NCBI RefSeq assembly: GCF_000003815.2
Contig: NC_049986.1
Coordinates: 13,329,805-13,389,804 of the forward strand
Length of the DNA stretch: 60,000 nucleotides
Direction: 5' to 3'
DNA from: Branchiostoma floridae
Lineage: Eukaryota; Chordata; Leptocardii; Amphioxiformes; Branchiostomatidae
In this document: positions 26,310 through 39,900 of the stretch, piece after piece
Layout of the letters: the number at the start of each line of letters is the position of its first letter
Numbering within the stretch: the first letter of the stretch is position 1
Made by a program: the position numbers and the translations under genes
Notes under the pieces: model-generated
The model's input: the letters and a program-made list of their open reading frames with translations, nothing else
Databases searched by the model: none
What the model was told of the DNA's origin: nothing

Positions 26310-26351
26310 TCAAGGTCACAGGTCAACACCACCCAGGTGGGGTCAAGTTCA
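26310..26351. promoter_or_regulatory. Nuclear-receptor-type sites: DR1 and adjacent half-sites
   Basis: TCAAGGTCA (26310-26318) matches an extended ERR/SF1-type half-site, and AGGTCA-C-AGGTCA (26313-26325) is a perfect direct repeat with one-base spacing (DR1), the consensus for RXR/HNF4/PPAR-type receptors. GGGTCA-AGTTCA (26340-26351) follows. Clustering of three sites in about 40 bases is unusual, but no nearby promoter is known. Confidence 0.35.
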
Positions 26352-28760
26352 AGGGCTATTTGTCCTCCAGGCAGCTGAGACTGGTGTGAGATATTTGGTC
26401 TGATGGAATTTTGATTTTTTTTTCTGTTGTCAAGCTCAAAATCAGTGGCCCAGGACAATACATGTATTTCTGACTGTTAGATTGGATTTTTTTTCTCAGG
26501 GCAAAAATCTTTGCAGGAGCACTTTAAGCGTGTATAGTGTATATAGGGGAATTGGTTGTTGACAGATGAGAGAGAATGTTAAGAGGACTTATGTCGCCAA
26601 AGAATTTGTTCGGCGGCCAGGGCAGGTCTTCCCCAGGACTCCAGGGAGGTGTCATGTAGGGAGACAGTCAGGAAGCAAACTCTCCCTGCATGACAAATCC
26701 CCAGAGTGCTTGTCTAAGGCCTTTGGGAAGACCTGCCTTGGCTGCCAAACAAATTCTCTGCCAGCCCTTGCTGAAATTCTGGTTTCCATGGTAATATGAG
26801 GGAGCTTTTGGCTTTACGCTTGAGTGTGGAGGCGACCCAGTGTGCTTGGCTAGCATGTGAGCTGTTGCAGAACCACATTACACTACCAGCTACTGGAAAG
26901 AGCATCATGTTTCACCATTACCTCAGCTGACATGACAGAAGAAGAAGTATATTTTGTAAGTCTAGATGTATCATTGGCTTCTGCAAAGGTGTGTTATTTT
27001 GCTCATGGGCTTGTGGCTGTGGTACTGTGGCTGTTGAATATTTTGACTGCTCCACCTGTGTAGACATTCTTCAAAATGTTTTAAAGTGTAAAGAAATTTG
27101 TATTTTTTATTTGGAGAGAGAGTCTGTATAACAGTGACATCAGAAGTAAATGTTGAAAGAAATTTTTGACAGAGTACTGACAGTTAAAACTCAAAGCATT
27201 TACAGAAGTATCAAGTAGTCTGGCAGCAAATTGATTTTCTTGTCATAAGGAAGAGCTGACATTTAAAGAATCCCTCCTGTGGCAATATCCAAGCATAGCT
27301 TGATGTTACAGTTATCTGCAATGGACCTGGAGGCAAATTGAACCTTGACAGAAACCTACATGGGAAATTGACTGACCTTCTGTCAATCCAAGCAAGGGAG
27401 GGATGACAGAGCAGACGGGTACATTTAGAGGCAGGATTTAGATGCAAAATTGCTAGAAGTTAACACTCAGTATTTGACTTTGGACTACCAACTATATCAA
27501 ATGTGGTAATATTGGAAAATATTGCTTTTTTCCTAAATTGGAAAAATATGTTCATGGTCTCTAAAACTCTTGTATTCATTTTGAAATTGATGTTAGGGCA
27601 CTCAGAGAAAGTATGAGGGTGCCATACATGAAGCTATTACATTATTATTCATGTATGTGATATTCATGTAGCTGGCTTACAAACATAATCCAACTGAATG
27701 TCAAGTTCAACTACAATCCCCGTATACTTGACATTGAATGCTCTGTGTAATTGAATGAATACATACATGTGTTGCTGACGCAGGATGACTAATGACTACC
27801 TGAGATATCAAATTGTTCCCAAACCCAATTAAGACTGTATTTTCCTACATTCGTATTTAATCATAATGTTGAATGTAGTCACCATTGATGTTGAACTTGT
27901 AGACAAGTGGTTTTAATGATGATGAGATTAAATGAGATTAAAACTTGGAGTAGAGACAAGTATAACTGATAACCTTAAACACAAAGACGCCGATGTGTCG
28001 TTCTTTTGACATATTCACATAACCAAAAAAAAAGATTAAACCGAAAACAAAATAGTGCAAGATCTTCTCCGTAAAGAGCATAACTGCTAATCCCCATACA
28101 ACAACAGTCTCCAGAGATACCAAGGCATCTGGGAAGATTTATAAATGTTGTGACCTTTCTTCTGGCCTTTTATTTCTTGCCAGGTTGTTTGTTACACACC
28201 CTTTCCAACACAGTAAAGTAACCACATATAAACTACAGGCACATGTGGTTTACATTGCAAACCATTGCTTCCTCGTCTGTTTTTGTCTGCCCTTTCGCTA
28301 ATTCTATAGTCAGGGTACATTTGTCTTGATGTCCATGGATGGGCTCAGGCTACAAGTTGTGTTTGCCTCTTCAGGAGCAAGTTTGCTCTGCAATCTGATG
28401 TCTCCTGTTGTCTTGATTCTTCTTGTCAGAAAGTGATCTTAGATTTCAGTTTATTTGGTTTATCTGCAGCAGTACTAGTGTACACTCAGGTCAGTGACCT
28501 TAGTCATTAAAGTTCATAAGAGATCTCTATTAGATGTGATTAAACAGCCAGACAGCCAGTCAAGGGCATGTCTGGGAACAAAATTGCCACTGATATTACT
28601 GTCAAAGGCAGGCTTTGGATGGAAGGGCCAGTTTTACTATTGGGGATACACTGTGTAGAAGAGCTGTGTTTTACTCCATTTTCTGATAGCAGTTGAAGTT
28701 GACACAAAGGTTGGGGTGACACAAGGTCATATTACTAATCTGAGATACGTTATATTTAGT
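26352..28760. other. Gene-free stretch
   Basis: No supported exon was found. Short overlapping frames around 26,566-27,063 have no recognisable domain. Confidence 0.45.
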
Positions 28761-28945
28761 GCCTCCATGAAATAATGATGGAGGTGATACGTTCCTTAAC
28801 GTTTGTCTGTCTGTCTGTCTGTCTGAGTACTGAGTAAGATAACTGAAGAATGGCTGGATGGATTGATTTCATATTTGGTGTATTACTATTAGTAGGATGT
28901 GACGAAAACTGGAAATGATAAGATTTTAGGCCCCCTAGCAGGTTC
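28761..28945. mobile_element. Fragment of a dispersed GTTTGTCTG-type repeat
   Basis: A small hairpin (CCTCCAT at 28762 against ATGGAGG at 28778) precedes an ACGTTTGTCTGTCTGTCTGT microsatellite, then a GGCTGGATGGATTGATTTCA-like segment and GGCCCCCTAGC. The same order of parts is seen at 44,565-45,000, so these are two members of one dispersed family. No coding capacity is evident. Confidence 0.6.
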
Positions 28946-31900
28946 TCTTGGTAGCTTAGAGTTAGCCAAAAATTAAACCTCTAGATATTTCATGTATGTT
29001 TTGCTCATAAGAATATACAAATGGAGAAATTGAACAATTCTTTTAGTTTAAGTTTCCTCTATGGCCTATGGCAATATTTGTTGAACTTAATATAAAAGTT
29101 TGGGTCTTCAGTTATATACTCATATATCAACTCCTTACCATGGGGCATACATGTATATAGTAATGGGAAAGAAGCAATTTCCGTTCAAAGCCACCTGGGG
29201 GTCGTCCCTCTGCGTTGCGGTGCAATTTTGTAAGAACGTGGTAAAAAATGGTAGCTATTCCAGCCATAATCCCGCTCCCGCCTGGCGTGGACATTCCAAT
29301 CCAACACTGCTCCTATCTATGTATTAGTCAGGCTGCATCCTTTGTGGTATTCGGTGACGTACAATCACAATTACATGGAGGACTTTTCAGTGAACGACCT
29401 TTCTGTGGTGTAACATTGAGCTCACCCTTCAATCCAAATGCCACCCTGTCTGGGATGATATCCCCGGCTGAAGGTTACAGCGAACAATTACTGGCCCAGA
29501 CATCGGTGAGTCAGCAACAAACGCTAGCCTTTGATGATGAATCACATCATCTCAACATGTACCTGTTGGCTGACAACCGTCACCCTATATACAGTAGCTA
29601 CTGTCAACGGTAACTGTGATTTCTTACCATGTAGGACATGTACGCAAATGGTTCATAGTCAGGTGCCATTACTGGGAAGTGGTAGATACAGATGGTCTGA
29701 TAGTAGATGTGACTACGGGTTATTCCACAGAAAATAGAATAGGGGATAGGATGGTAGAAAGGTGTACATGCAAGAATAGGAGGGCAGCAAGGACTGGAAC
29801 ATCTCAGTGATTCCTTACTATGTGCACATATTCAAAATCAAAGTCAAGGGTTTATTCCATGGAAGACAGACTGGATGCAATGAGCTGAAAACCAATCCTG
29901 CATCATTTTTCTTTATTCTCCAGATCTTTGAAATTGCCAGGGACCTCCTTCTTCCTCCCCTCCCCTCAAATGTATAGCATCCTAGTCCCATTCTATTTTC
30001 TTTGGTACATCTCATATTGAAACCTACTATTGGGCTATCTAATAACAGTATTTCCCAAGACTTTGTGTACAGGAAAATGTCAAAGTTCAGGTCAAGATGT
30101 CTGCCTTACCATTAAACCATCCATGCTTGTTAAGTTGATAGAACGATGTGCTAATAACATCCCTTCCTGCGACAGCCATCTGTAATCAAAGGAGCCAGCA
30201 GTGAATTACAGGTGGTAAGGTAGTATTTATTGCTGAACCAACACCATCATGTGTGATCTGACAGTTTGAGTTGCTGGTGAGATCTGTGTTTATCATTATT
30301 AATACATGCAACTCTGTTCAGTCCACATGCAGTTCACAAAGACTAAGACTAATGGTGCCTGACACTCTCACACTTGATTGCAGCTTGGATTAATCTCTAG
30401 TAATAAATTCACAATGACAGACTGGCAGTAATTATTGTAGGGCCATGGAAAGTAATTATGTGTTGTTGCTTATCAGATCTGATGATATTGGAGGATAATT
30501 GCAAGTTGGCAAAAGGTATTTTTGGAAGTTTCTTCTGTTTCTTCACTGTATATTGATGTGGAAAATATATGATATTAACGTTAACAGTCATCCAGATTGC
30601 AAACTGCATATATCTGCACTGATGAATTGATTTAGAAATCAATTCTTGGCAATGTATGTTTGTAATGGCAACAGTGACTGGAGTAATTTAGTTTTGTATG
30701 ACTCTATTCTACATGTACTTAAGCCTGACAGGATTATATTAAAAAATATGAATTGCAGAGGATGTGAAACTTTAAACACTACATGGTTGTACCATTCATG
30801 ATCAACAGATGATGTGCAGTTAGGTTGCTACTGTACTGTGTCATGACAAAGAAGCATGTCTGTCATAGCTGTACGACTTCCAACTTCTACTTTTTTTAAA
30901 GTCATCACCAGTCTGTACCTTGATTAACCAAAATTCTTACATCACAGCACCACAAAAATGTCCCTATCTGACAGGTCAGATGTAAATGTTGATGAATCTT
31001 TTATCAGTTCCAAATGCCATGACGTTGATGGGCCACTCAGACAATTTGCCCAAGCCAAGAGGAGGCTCAGTTAAAATGGTTGGCAGTATTTTGTTCTCGG
31101 GAAGAAATCGTTCTGGGTTCAGCTGCATCTTATCAATATTACATTACATTGAAATGTCAGAAACACTTGAGATCATCATGCATGTATAGATAGACTCTCT
31201 GGCATCACCATCGGTCCTTGTCTCGTTCTTAGCCTTCAACCCATAACTTATGTCTTCCACCTTGTTGGTCGTACGGTAAATCTTGAAACTTTTGCAGTGG
31301 TTTGAATTTCACAGTGTTTGCTGTGAAGCCGCAAATTTGTGACACTTAATATAATGTGCTTCCCTCGTACGACAACCTTACTACAGAAATGTTTCAGCCA
31401 TGATTTTAGAGCACTTCGAAAATAAATGAATTTACAGCATATAGATATCATGAAGGGTTCACTTCTTTTGTCAGTCAAAACTTATACTAACCAACAAATA
31501 ATAGGTTTTATAAATATTTTATGCTAAGATAATGCCAGACTGAGTGAGTTTATTATGTGGTAAAGTTTAAGCCTTCCAACATCTTTGTTTGCTGTGTCAT
31601 GTAGTTTTGCATTAATAAGGAAACACATGCCTTCAGGTGACGTGTGAATATGATAGATTGGTATTTCTAAAGTATTGATTTGTATTCCCTTGTGAGTTAC
31701 TTGAGATGTGCTCGTAAGTGCAGTATATCTGGATCCTGGGCAGTTTGATATGTTGATGGTAGCAACTATTTTGCTAGGACATTTATCATTGAGGTGAATG
31801 TATCCTTCCATTGTTAATCACACAGTAGGGGTGTATAATATCTTGTCAACCAGGGCTGTTTCCCTATTCATCATTCTGTCTCAGTACTGAGAGATCTCAA

Positions 31901-33390
31901 GTTATCTGATGTGAACTCATAATCAGTGAAGAACACTGACAGCCGTGATCAGTGATGGACCAAGCTAAGGAAGATAAGATTGGGGGTGGAAACAGCACCA
32001 ACTGTGGCATTTTAAGGGTACCTGTGCAATGTACCTGTTATGCCAAAGAAAGATGATATTCAGCATGTCAAAGAAATCTAAGTAAGGGTATGCCCAGTAA
32101 GGTCGCTTCAGATTTCAACAGTCATCTGTTGTTCAAGACAACAGTGCACAGTTGTACAAGACATACAATTTACATTGTATACACTATGAAAAATTCACAT
32201 GTTATGAACCATCTATAAACCATCATCAGTACATGTAGTTCCTATCCTAGACAGTCCATTTCTTAATTATTGTCTGCTGCTGCATTGCAGTGTTTGTATC
32301 CTAGTATATGGCGTGTCCTCTGACCTAAGCTTATAACAAACTGTAAATATATTTCACTTGATTGGTCCTTGGATTATTGTGTTTTGTCTTCCCATATATC
32401 TTTGTATAAAACAGCACTGAATATCTTTTAAACCACTTCTATTGACAGGAAACATGATCAGAATGAATTGTAAAGTATGTCCATAGAACAGCCAAGGGCC
32501 CTGCAGTGATACAGAGTAGTGAGATAAGACTGTGTTGCTAATATGCCATCGATCGTCAGCTCAGAGTGGATTTAGTGTGAACTGATGGAGAAAAGAGCAG
32601 CAGCAAAGGGTTTCCTTGGTCTGTTTCCTGTGAGATTGGACGGCCTCACCCATCAATGCCAAGCCAGCTTTTATTTTCTGGCTTAAGGTCTGTTATCTGA
32701 CCGGAACTGAGACATTGTAGGAGTTACTAGGTGTGAAGTCAGATTAGGTTACCAGCGTGGGGTATACTTAGTGTGGAGAGAGTGTAATTTTGTAACAAAG
32801 CCTGCTATATATACATGTAGTCATGTACAATATAGTTGTAAAGTAAGTCACAACTTTATGTGAATTCATGTGAGTCTGGTAACTAGGTTCTAATGATTTT
32901 CCTGGATATCTGCCCTTCAAACAGCATTATGTAGTTTTGACATCACATGTGTTGTATAGCGGAAAAAAGAGGGCCCAAATAGAAATTTGTTTCCTTGCTT
33001 TTATTTACAGTACAGCAACCATTAGATATTCCTAAATGACTGAAGAAGACTGTTAACAGGTTAAAACAAGTTGTTTTCGTGCTTTGCTTCTGCCATCAGG
33101 GTAAAAATCATCAAGTTATTAACACGGGGAAGTTTTATACAATGTATCTCCATAGTATCACAACCCTCTAGCATCCTGATCCTTAATTTTAAGTTCAAGA
33201 AGAAAAATCTTCCCAATCCCTGTCAACGGTATTTGTCCAACTGTTTCAGTCGTCTAACCATGTATTTAGTTTGAAATGTTCACAAATGCTGGTAAAAAAT
33301 GAATAGATGTTACTTTTGAAAAGCAGTTGCCAGTAATGGACAGGATGGCCTGTGGCACTGATATTTCAGCACCAAGGCTAGCACAAGCAG
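28946..33390. other. Gene-free stretch before the first visible DIPK1 exon
   Basis: The 121-codon frame at 29248-29613 lies in slightly GC-richer DNA but has no recognised domain. At 31275-31345 there is a decayed copy of the element found at 41,056-41,262. No exon is supported. Confidence 0.4.
31275..31345. mobile_element. Relic of the CTGTAAA / GCGGTGG element family
   Basis: AAACTTTTGCAGTGGTTT, then TTTCACAGTGTTTGCTGTGA and AGCCGCAAA, parallels the interior of the 41,056-41,262 element, with CpG positions mostly converted to TpG/CpA, as expected of an old methylated copy. Confidence 0.45.
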
Positions 33391-33620
33391 GAATAGTAGT
33401 AGTAGTAGTTAGTAGTATCCAGTATTTGAATAGTAGTAGTAGTACTAGTATCCAGTATTTGAATAGTAGTACATGTAGTACTAGTATCCAGTATTTGAAT
33501 AGTAGTACATGTAGTAGTAGTATCCAATATTTGAATAGTAGTAGTAGTAGTATCCAGTATTTGAATAGTAGTAGTAGTATCCAGTATTTGAATAGTAGTA
33601 GTAGTAGTATCCAGTATTTG
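33391..33620. repeat. (TAG)n-based minisatellite, 7 units
   Basis: TATCCAGTATTTGAATA alternates with runs of TAG. Successive CCAGTATTTG (one CCAATATTTG) cores are spaced 33, 36, 36, 30, 27 and 30 bases apart, all multiples of 3, so the array stays open in one frame on each strand. The frames encode Ser- and Tyr-rich low-complexity peptides. I regard them as by-products of 3-bp slippage, not genes. It lies about 230 bases before a DIPK1 exon. Confidence 0.85.
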
Positions 33621-33852
33621 ATTTTACTGCTGCTGTGGTCCCAGAGGAGGGCAAGAGTGAGCTAATTGTTTTTTTCAAAGCAACTCTGTCCAGAAGGTTC
33701 ACGCTATTCTGGTCACACACTTTGATGTCCTTCCTGACACACTCCATATAACATTTCCTACAATCTAGGTTTACCACGACTGCTGCCTTACAACTACAAG
33801 GAATAGTGACAACAATAACAACGATCTATTCCATTTTGTGTGTTCTGTGCAG

Positions 33853-33984
33853 GCAAGAATGCCCATGAAGATTAAGACCCTGGTGGTGATCTGGCTGGTC
33901 ATCTTCATCGGCAGCTGGGCCGTCTACTTTAAGTACTCCTCCTACACCGAGCTGTGCCGGGAAGACGCCTGTAGAGCCATCATC
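33853..33984 (+). CDS. DIPK1: DIPK1 exon: signal anchor and first Cys motif
   Basis: The acceptor TGTTCTGTGCAG precedes 44 codons ending before a strong GTAAGT donor. The exon encodes ARMPMKIK, then the 18-residue hydrophobic anchor, then SSYTELCREDACRAII. An in-frame ATG at 33859 could start translation, but family proteins begin about 20 residues earlier and the acceptor implies an upstream exon. GC content and codon use rise sharply against the flanks. Confidence 0.9.
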
Positions 33985-36900
33985 GTAAGTACTCCACATC
34001 TGGCTGCTTTCAAGTTAATTAGTCTTACATAAAGTCTTACATGAGGTGATATCATAAAAGCAGTGGATAGCTCATTCATGCCCACTTTCCTCTGTATAGT
34101 GATTACTGAGGGACCATTGAGTTAACAAGATTGAAATGTGTGAACCTTGATTTGTTAATTGGGAAACAATGCCTGATTTAAAAGTGTATTTTAACAGTCA
34201 AGAAAACACACAAATACGAAAGATTTGATCTTTATCTATGAAATTTGTTGTGGGATCAGATGTTTATCATCGAGCTCTAGTGGACAGTGAGTGTTGACAA
34301 AGAATGACAAAGGCAAAGATTCCTGTTTCAGAATGATTTTTACCAGCACTGAAATGTTACTGACTTGCCATTTGCCAAAAGTTGGTCAGAAGTTGAGTAT
34401 TTGATATATCATTATGTATCATACAGTGACTCTTTGAGGTCTGACTATTGTACTCTAAGTCTAAGGAGTGGAGTCACAAATTGGTAAGGTATAAACTGTA
34501 ACTCAGTGCATGTATCATCGAGTTTCTCAAGGCAAAAAATCCTTTTCGATGCTCAAGTGACCATGACATTAACTGTCTGGAATGTTTAGCCTCCGAGCTA
34601 CAAGAACACTCAGACTACACACAACACAGACATGTGATACAGTGTTATTGGCAAGTAAGTTACTCCCTATTCCATACTGCTATCTCCTGGTGGAATAAGG
34701 TAGAATCAGGGAAGTGTCCATGCCAAACCACATTAATGGTAAAATTCAGAATGCCATTTCTGCATACTCAAGTTGCATCAGACTGAGAATTGTATAAAAA
34801 GTTGTTTCAACAGCTCCCATCATAAGGATGCTATAAAACTATGAAAAGAGACATGTTTCATATGACATAATATATTACTGTATGAGGTTTGTTGATAATC
34901 AGTTCATAAATGATGCACACATGCAATAGAGTAGAGTAGAGATACAGAAAGTAATTTTCAAAGTTCTTGTCTGCTGCAATCTCTTCATTGAGGATGGCAT
35001 AAAATCAGTAACGTTGCATCATAAATATTTTATGGCCAACAGATATGCTGTTGGTCGAACATTACTTTCATCTGAAAGGCTTCTACCCTTTTCCAATAAG
35101 TCAGGATTTACAGACAGGCACTACGGTACCATAGTTTCCTCGGTATGAGGAACCTTTCAGCCACCTGGAAATGAAAGAGGAAAGCCATGAAGTGAAGAGT
35201 GCATGGCTGGTGGGGAGGAGTACATTACTGCTGCACCTCATGGCTGGTTAGGCAGGAGCTGGTCTGTGGAGAGCAGATGCAGAATTCTGTAGTGGAATGG
35301 GAAAGCTTTTATGGGGTCAGAAAAGGCAAGGCTGCACTTTGTGGCTCATTTAGACATGTAAGCACATATCCTCCTATATATATTCAATTAAGACTGTACC
35401 TTCTTGATCATCAGCTATTTGATTTACAATGTAAAATCTTTGATTCTTGTTTATTGGTACCATTTGTCCACGTATTTTGTGCAAAGATTAGGATCAACAG
35501 TAAGATATTGACCTACACTAACAGTCTCAATGAAAGGTACAAAAAGCTCATTACACATGTACAAAAATGTACATGTATTTTTGTATAATCATTAGCTGTT
35601 TGTTCCTAAGCTTCCTTGTACTAATAGATGCTTGCAGTGGTCACCAGTCCGTGATAACTAGAAAAATAATATCACAGTCGTTGAGTCGTGGGTGGAAAAT
35701 ACCAAATCTTCACTATCCATTGCTATTGCAATGTCAGAAGAAAACATGCTTTGTACATGTAGATTAGTAAATGGACCAGCTATTAGTATTACATCCACAT
35801 TGCAGTATTTCTCTGTGAAGAAATCCAATGCGCATGTCTGCAGGAGGTAAATTCATTTTCATTTCAGGTAAAAGAAGCAATATATTTGGCACCAGATGGA
35901 GTGTGTGAACGTGACATCATTATTAGCTGTTCACAAATTTGTACATTTAACAATGCTACTAGTCCTTAGAAACTACTGGGGTGGGGAGGGAGGGAGAGAA
36001 GTATATCAAACATCAGACAAGAGATTTACAAGGACTGCCTGAGAGTTAGAGTTACCGGTATCTCCCGAAAACATGAAAGTCCAGGCGACAGTGACAACCA
36101 TCTGGCGATTCAGTTGAACAGATTTTACAAGAAAAGCTGCTAATGTCGGATCAGCTCCATTAAGCAGTGCCAATCGATAAGTGGGAGGGGGGGAGAAGTT
36201 ACGAGGTACTTTACGGGATGTGACCTGTTTGCATGACAGGTGTAATGTTTATTCCTGCTCGGGATGTGCCAGCCATGCCCCACTTCATAATCCTGTTGGC
36301 TCAGTAGTAATCAATGCAGACCACCTGTTCCCATGGCTCGGCAGGAGCAGAACAGTTAGCTGGTTCTCATCAGCAAAAGAACATACATATAGACTTGTTC
36401 AAAATAGGGACACAACATTGAAAGCAGCGGTGTCTCCAGGACCAGTCCCTCTGTTCTGGGATAGAAATTTACTTGCTGGAATGAACGAATTCTGTCAATG
36501 TAGGGAGAAAATGAGCTGTTGGGGGTGATTTTAAGATCACAGTGAAGAGGTCATGGTGAAAACTACCGCGAACATTTCCCCTTTCACTGTAACATATATG
36601 TGCTACTTGTTACACCATTGTTACCCTTGTAAGGTAAGCCAGAAACTCGATCCATATTAACAAAGATCCCTGACAAACACCAGCATGCACAGATGGGCCA
36701 GCAGAACTGACCTTGGAAGGCTTTATATGTCACAAGGTCAACAAAATGGCAGCTGCACCATCAAATTTGGGGACAGAATTCAAGGAGGAATTGATCTGCA
36801 GCATCTGCCTTGAGCTGTACACCAGGCCCAAGATGTTGCCCTGTCAGCACACCTTCTGTCAGGACTGTCTACAGGACCATGCAGGGAAGGGAAGGACCTT

Positions 36901-39900
36901 CCAGTGCCCAATCTGTCGTCAGCAGGTCAAGCTAACACGTCAGGGGGTTGAAGGTTTACCAATCAACCACCTGGTTACAAGTTTGTGTGAGAGGCTGCAA
37001 AACCAGGCTACACAGTCAGGGGAAACAAGGGAACAGCCCCAGTCTGGAAACAGGTGCAGCTTTCACCCTTCTGAGGTGCTCAAGGTTTACTGTAAGCAGT
37101 GTCAGGTTCCAGTTTGTGACCAATGTTTAGAACAGGCTCACGATGATCATCGCACAACAACGATCAAAAAAGCTGCACAGGAAAAAAGTTTAAGAGTCAA
37201 GCCCTTGATCAATGAGGGAAGGAACATCATTGAAAGTTACTTAAGCTTCCTCAGAAATCTGAGGGAAACAGAGAAAACCCTGAATGAACAGAAACAGCAG
37301 AGAGACAACAGCATCATTCAGGCCTACAACCAAATGATGCAGAAACTCACACATGGAAAAGACCTCCTTCTGTCAGAATCACAAAAAAATCACAGCAAGA
37401 ACCTGGAGAAGATACAGACTGGGAGAGACAGAGCATTGGCAGATATCAATGAACTATGTGCTGCCTGTGATCGAGCAGAACAAGAACTGCAGCAGGGGTG
37501 GGTTGAAATTCTCAGTCAGCAAACCACTTTAACAGAGGTGGTGGTAAAGTACCAAAGAAAAGCAGCACCAACTCCTGTACACACCGAGCCTGCTGTTTTT
37601 CAACCCACAGGCACCCCTGTGCCAGTATTGGGACATGTGATCATCCAGTCTCTCCCATCTGCACCAATCCCAGTAGCACCTTCTCCAATCCCAGCGGTAC
37701 CTTCACCAATCACAGCAGTATCTGCACCAATCACAGCAGTATCTGCACCAATCACAGCAGTATCTGCACCAATCACTGCAGCACAAATACCACCAGTCAC
37801 AACAGTACTTGCATCTAGCAATGGTGCAGCAGGAGGCACGGGTCATCATCATGATAATCAAAGGCATGGGGAGCCTCAGTCTAAGAAAGTAATATTTGGT
37901 GGAGAAGGATCAGGAACTGGACAGTTTAAGAGTCCATTTGGTGTTGCAGTGTCAGATGAAGAGGTCTTTGTAGCAGACAATGGGAATATGAGAATCCAAG
38001 TCTTCACCCTGCATGGAACATTTGTCCAACAGTTCCCAACAGTGGTGTCAGGTGAAGAGAAGATGAAACCATGGGATGTGGCCATGGATGGGGAGGGGAA
38101 CCTGTGGGTGGTAGGGGGAACAGACTTGGCTCACTTTGCTGTGCAGTACAACAAACAGGGTAGGGTGCTGAGGAAGTTTGACCTGTATAAGGCAGTGTGG
38201 AACAGAGGAGTTGCTGTGGACACCAGGAGAAACCACATCCTCATCACACAAAGCACAGGAGACCAGTCCACTCAAGGAGAAGTTTTGGTCTTTTGGCCAG
38301 ATAGGACAACTGTGAGAACTGTGGGTCAGCAACAGGGGATGAAGTGGCCAAGGTATATTACTGTCAGTGGGGAAGGGAACATTATTGTCTCAGGCCGTTA
38401 CAACCAGTGTGTCTATGTGTACAATGAGTATGGACAGTTTCAGCTTCAGTTTGGAGGTGAGCGAAGTAGTGAAGGCCAGCTGAATGAGCCCCGTGGCATC
38501 TGTACAGATGGGGCAGATAACATCATCGTGGCAGACTATGGAAATAGCAGTGTGGAGATGTTTGACAAGACAGGCAGATTCGTCAAAAGCATCACTACAG
38601 ACTTAAACAGGCCATGTGCGGTTGCTATGGCAACACAGGGACAGTTGGTTGTGACTGATGTAGGGAACAACACAGTCTCCATATTTCACACCTACTGAAC
38701 CTAAGTCAGGTGATGAACAAACTTTACCACACTGCAGTCTCACCTCAGTGTGCCTTGTCTTATTTTACAAACTTTGTACTTTAAGTCTTAATTCATACAT
38801 TTTCTTACACAGATTAAAATCTGTACTGCTAAACTACTTGTATGCTATGCTGCTAGCAGCTGTATGAATATAAAACATATTTGAATAAAATTGACTTTGA
38901 TTTTGAGTGTACAACAAATCCCAGCTACTTAGAATGTTGAATGCATATTGACTTGTCATTTCACAGTGCAGATCAATGGCTATTACAGAATGGTATAGAA
39001 TAACTGCAAAAGCATTTCATGTCTAATTACAGGGCTCAAAATACCACCTGCACATGTAGGTTAGTGCAGGTAAAATTGGAGCTGTGCAGGTATTTCTGGT
39101 GTCTACCTGCATCTAAACTGCACTGGTCTATGTACTAGGTTTTAGGCATTGTTATTAGCTGCATTCACTTTTACAACCTGTTAAGTATAAAAGAAATAGC
39201 AATGGTTCCTCAACAATTTAATGTGATCCATACTTGCTAAATTCAGAGTGGTGCAGGTAAAACTTGTCTGGTGCAGGCAGGCCTCAAAATGAACTTTTTT
39301 CCCTACTGTCCCAGCATTGTCCCAAAAATAAATTTCAACTGTCCCGAAGTGAGGATGGACTGTCCCAACCCTATTTTCAGAAATTATGTATTACAACAAC
39401 TGTAAGTCAGAGTACGCACGCCTGACAACCGCGGGCGCGGGGAGATCGGACATTCTGATGTTGATTCGTTGATTATTTTCCTATTGTCCCAAAAGTGTCC
39501 CAAAAAGATTTTTCAGTTGTCCTGGCCTAAATTTTAGTGGCCCCGGGACATCGGGACATAGTTAACTTCGAGCCCTGGCAGGTATGCAGAAAAAGGTATT
39601 ACAAGCCCTGAATTACAGAAATGTACATGCATGTAGAGATTTACAGAGCCAGAGAGTTCCACATTTCTCCAGGGGGCAGCAATAACAGTGAAATGGTATA
39701 GACTCCATTAACCTTTGACCCAGATTGCATGCTGGGTGATTTTATAGGCCAAATCATCATGGGTGTTAACATTGTCAATTTACCAGTGTGCTCATCAACT
39801 GTGGTGTGGCTGCTCCACTTTCTGTTATCGCTAAAAGGCTTTTATTTCTGAGAAACAACTCTAAAATACCATGTTGGATATTTTACTAGAATTGTACTCC

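Noticed and set aside
33327-33777. Open frames of 112 codons (+) and 98 codons (-) over the TAG array
   Set aside because: They translate a minisatellite with 3-bp slippage; no domain and no splice context.
36181-36528. 115-codon frame upstream of TRIM as an extra exon
   Set aside because: No domain, no credible donor, and the TRIM frame already has a natural start.
36713-36745. Extended TRIM start at 36713
   Set aside because: The frame begins at TTG, not ATG. The first ATG, at 36746, has a good context and directly precedes the RING domain.
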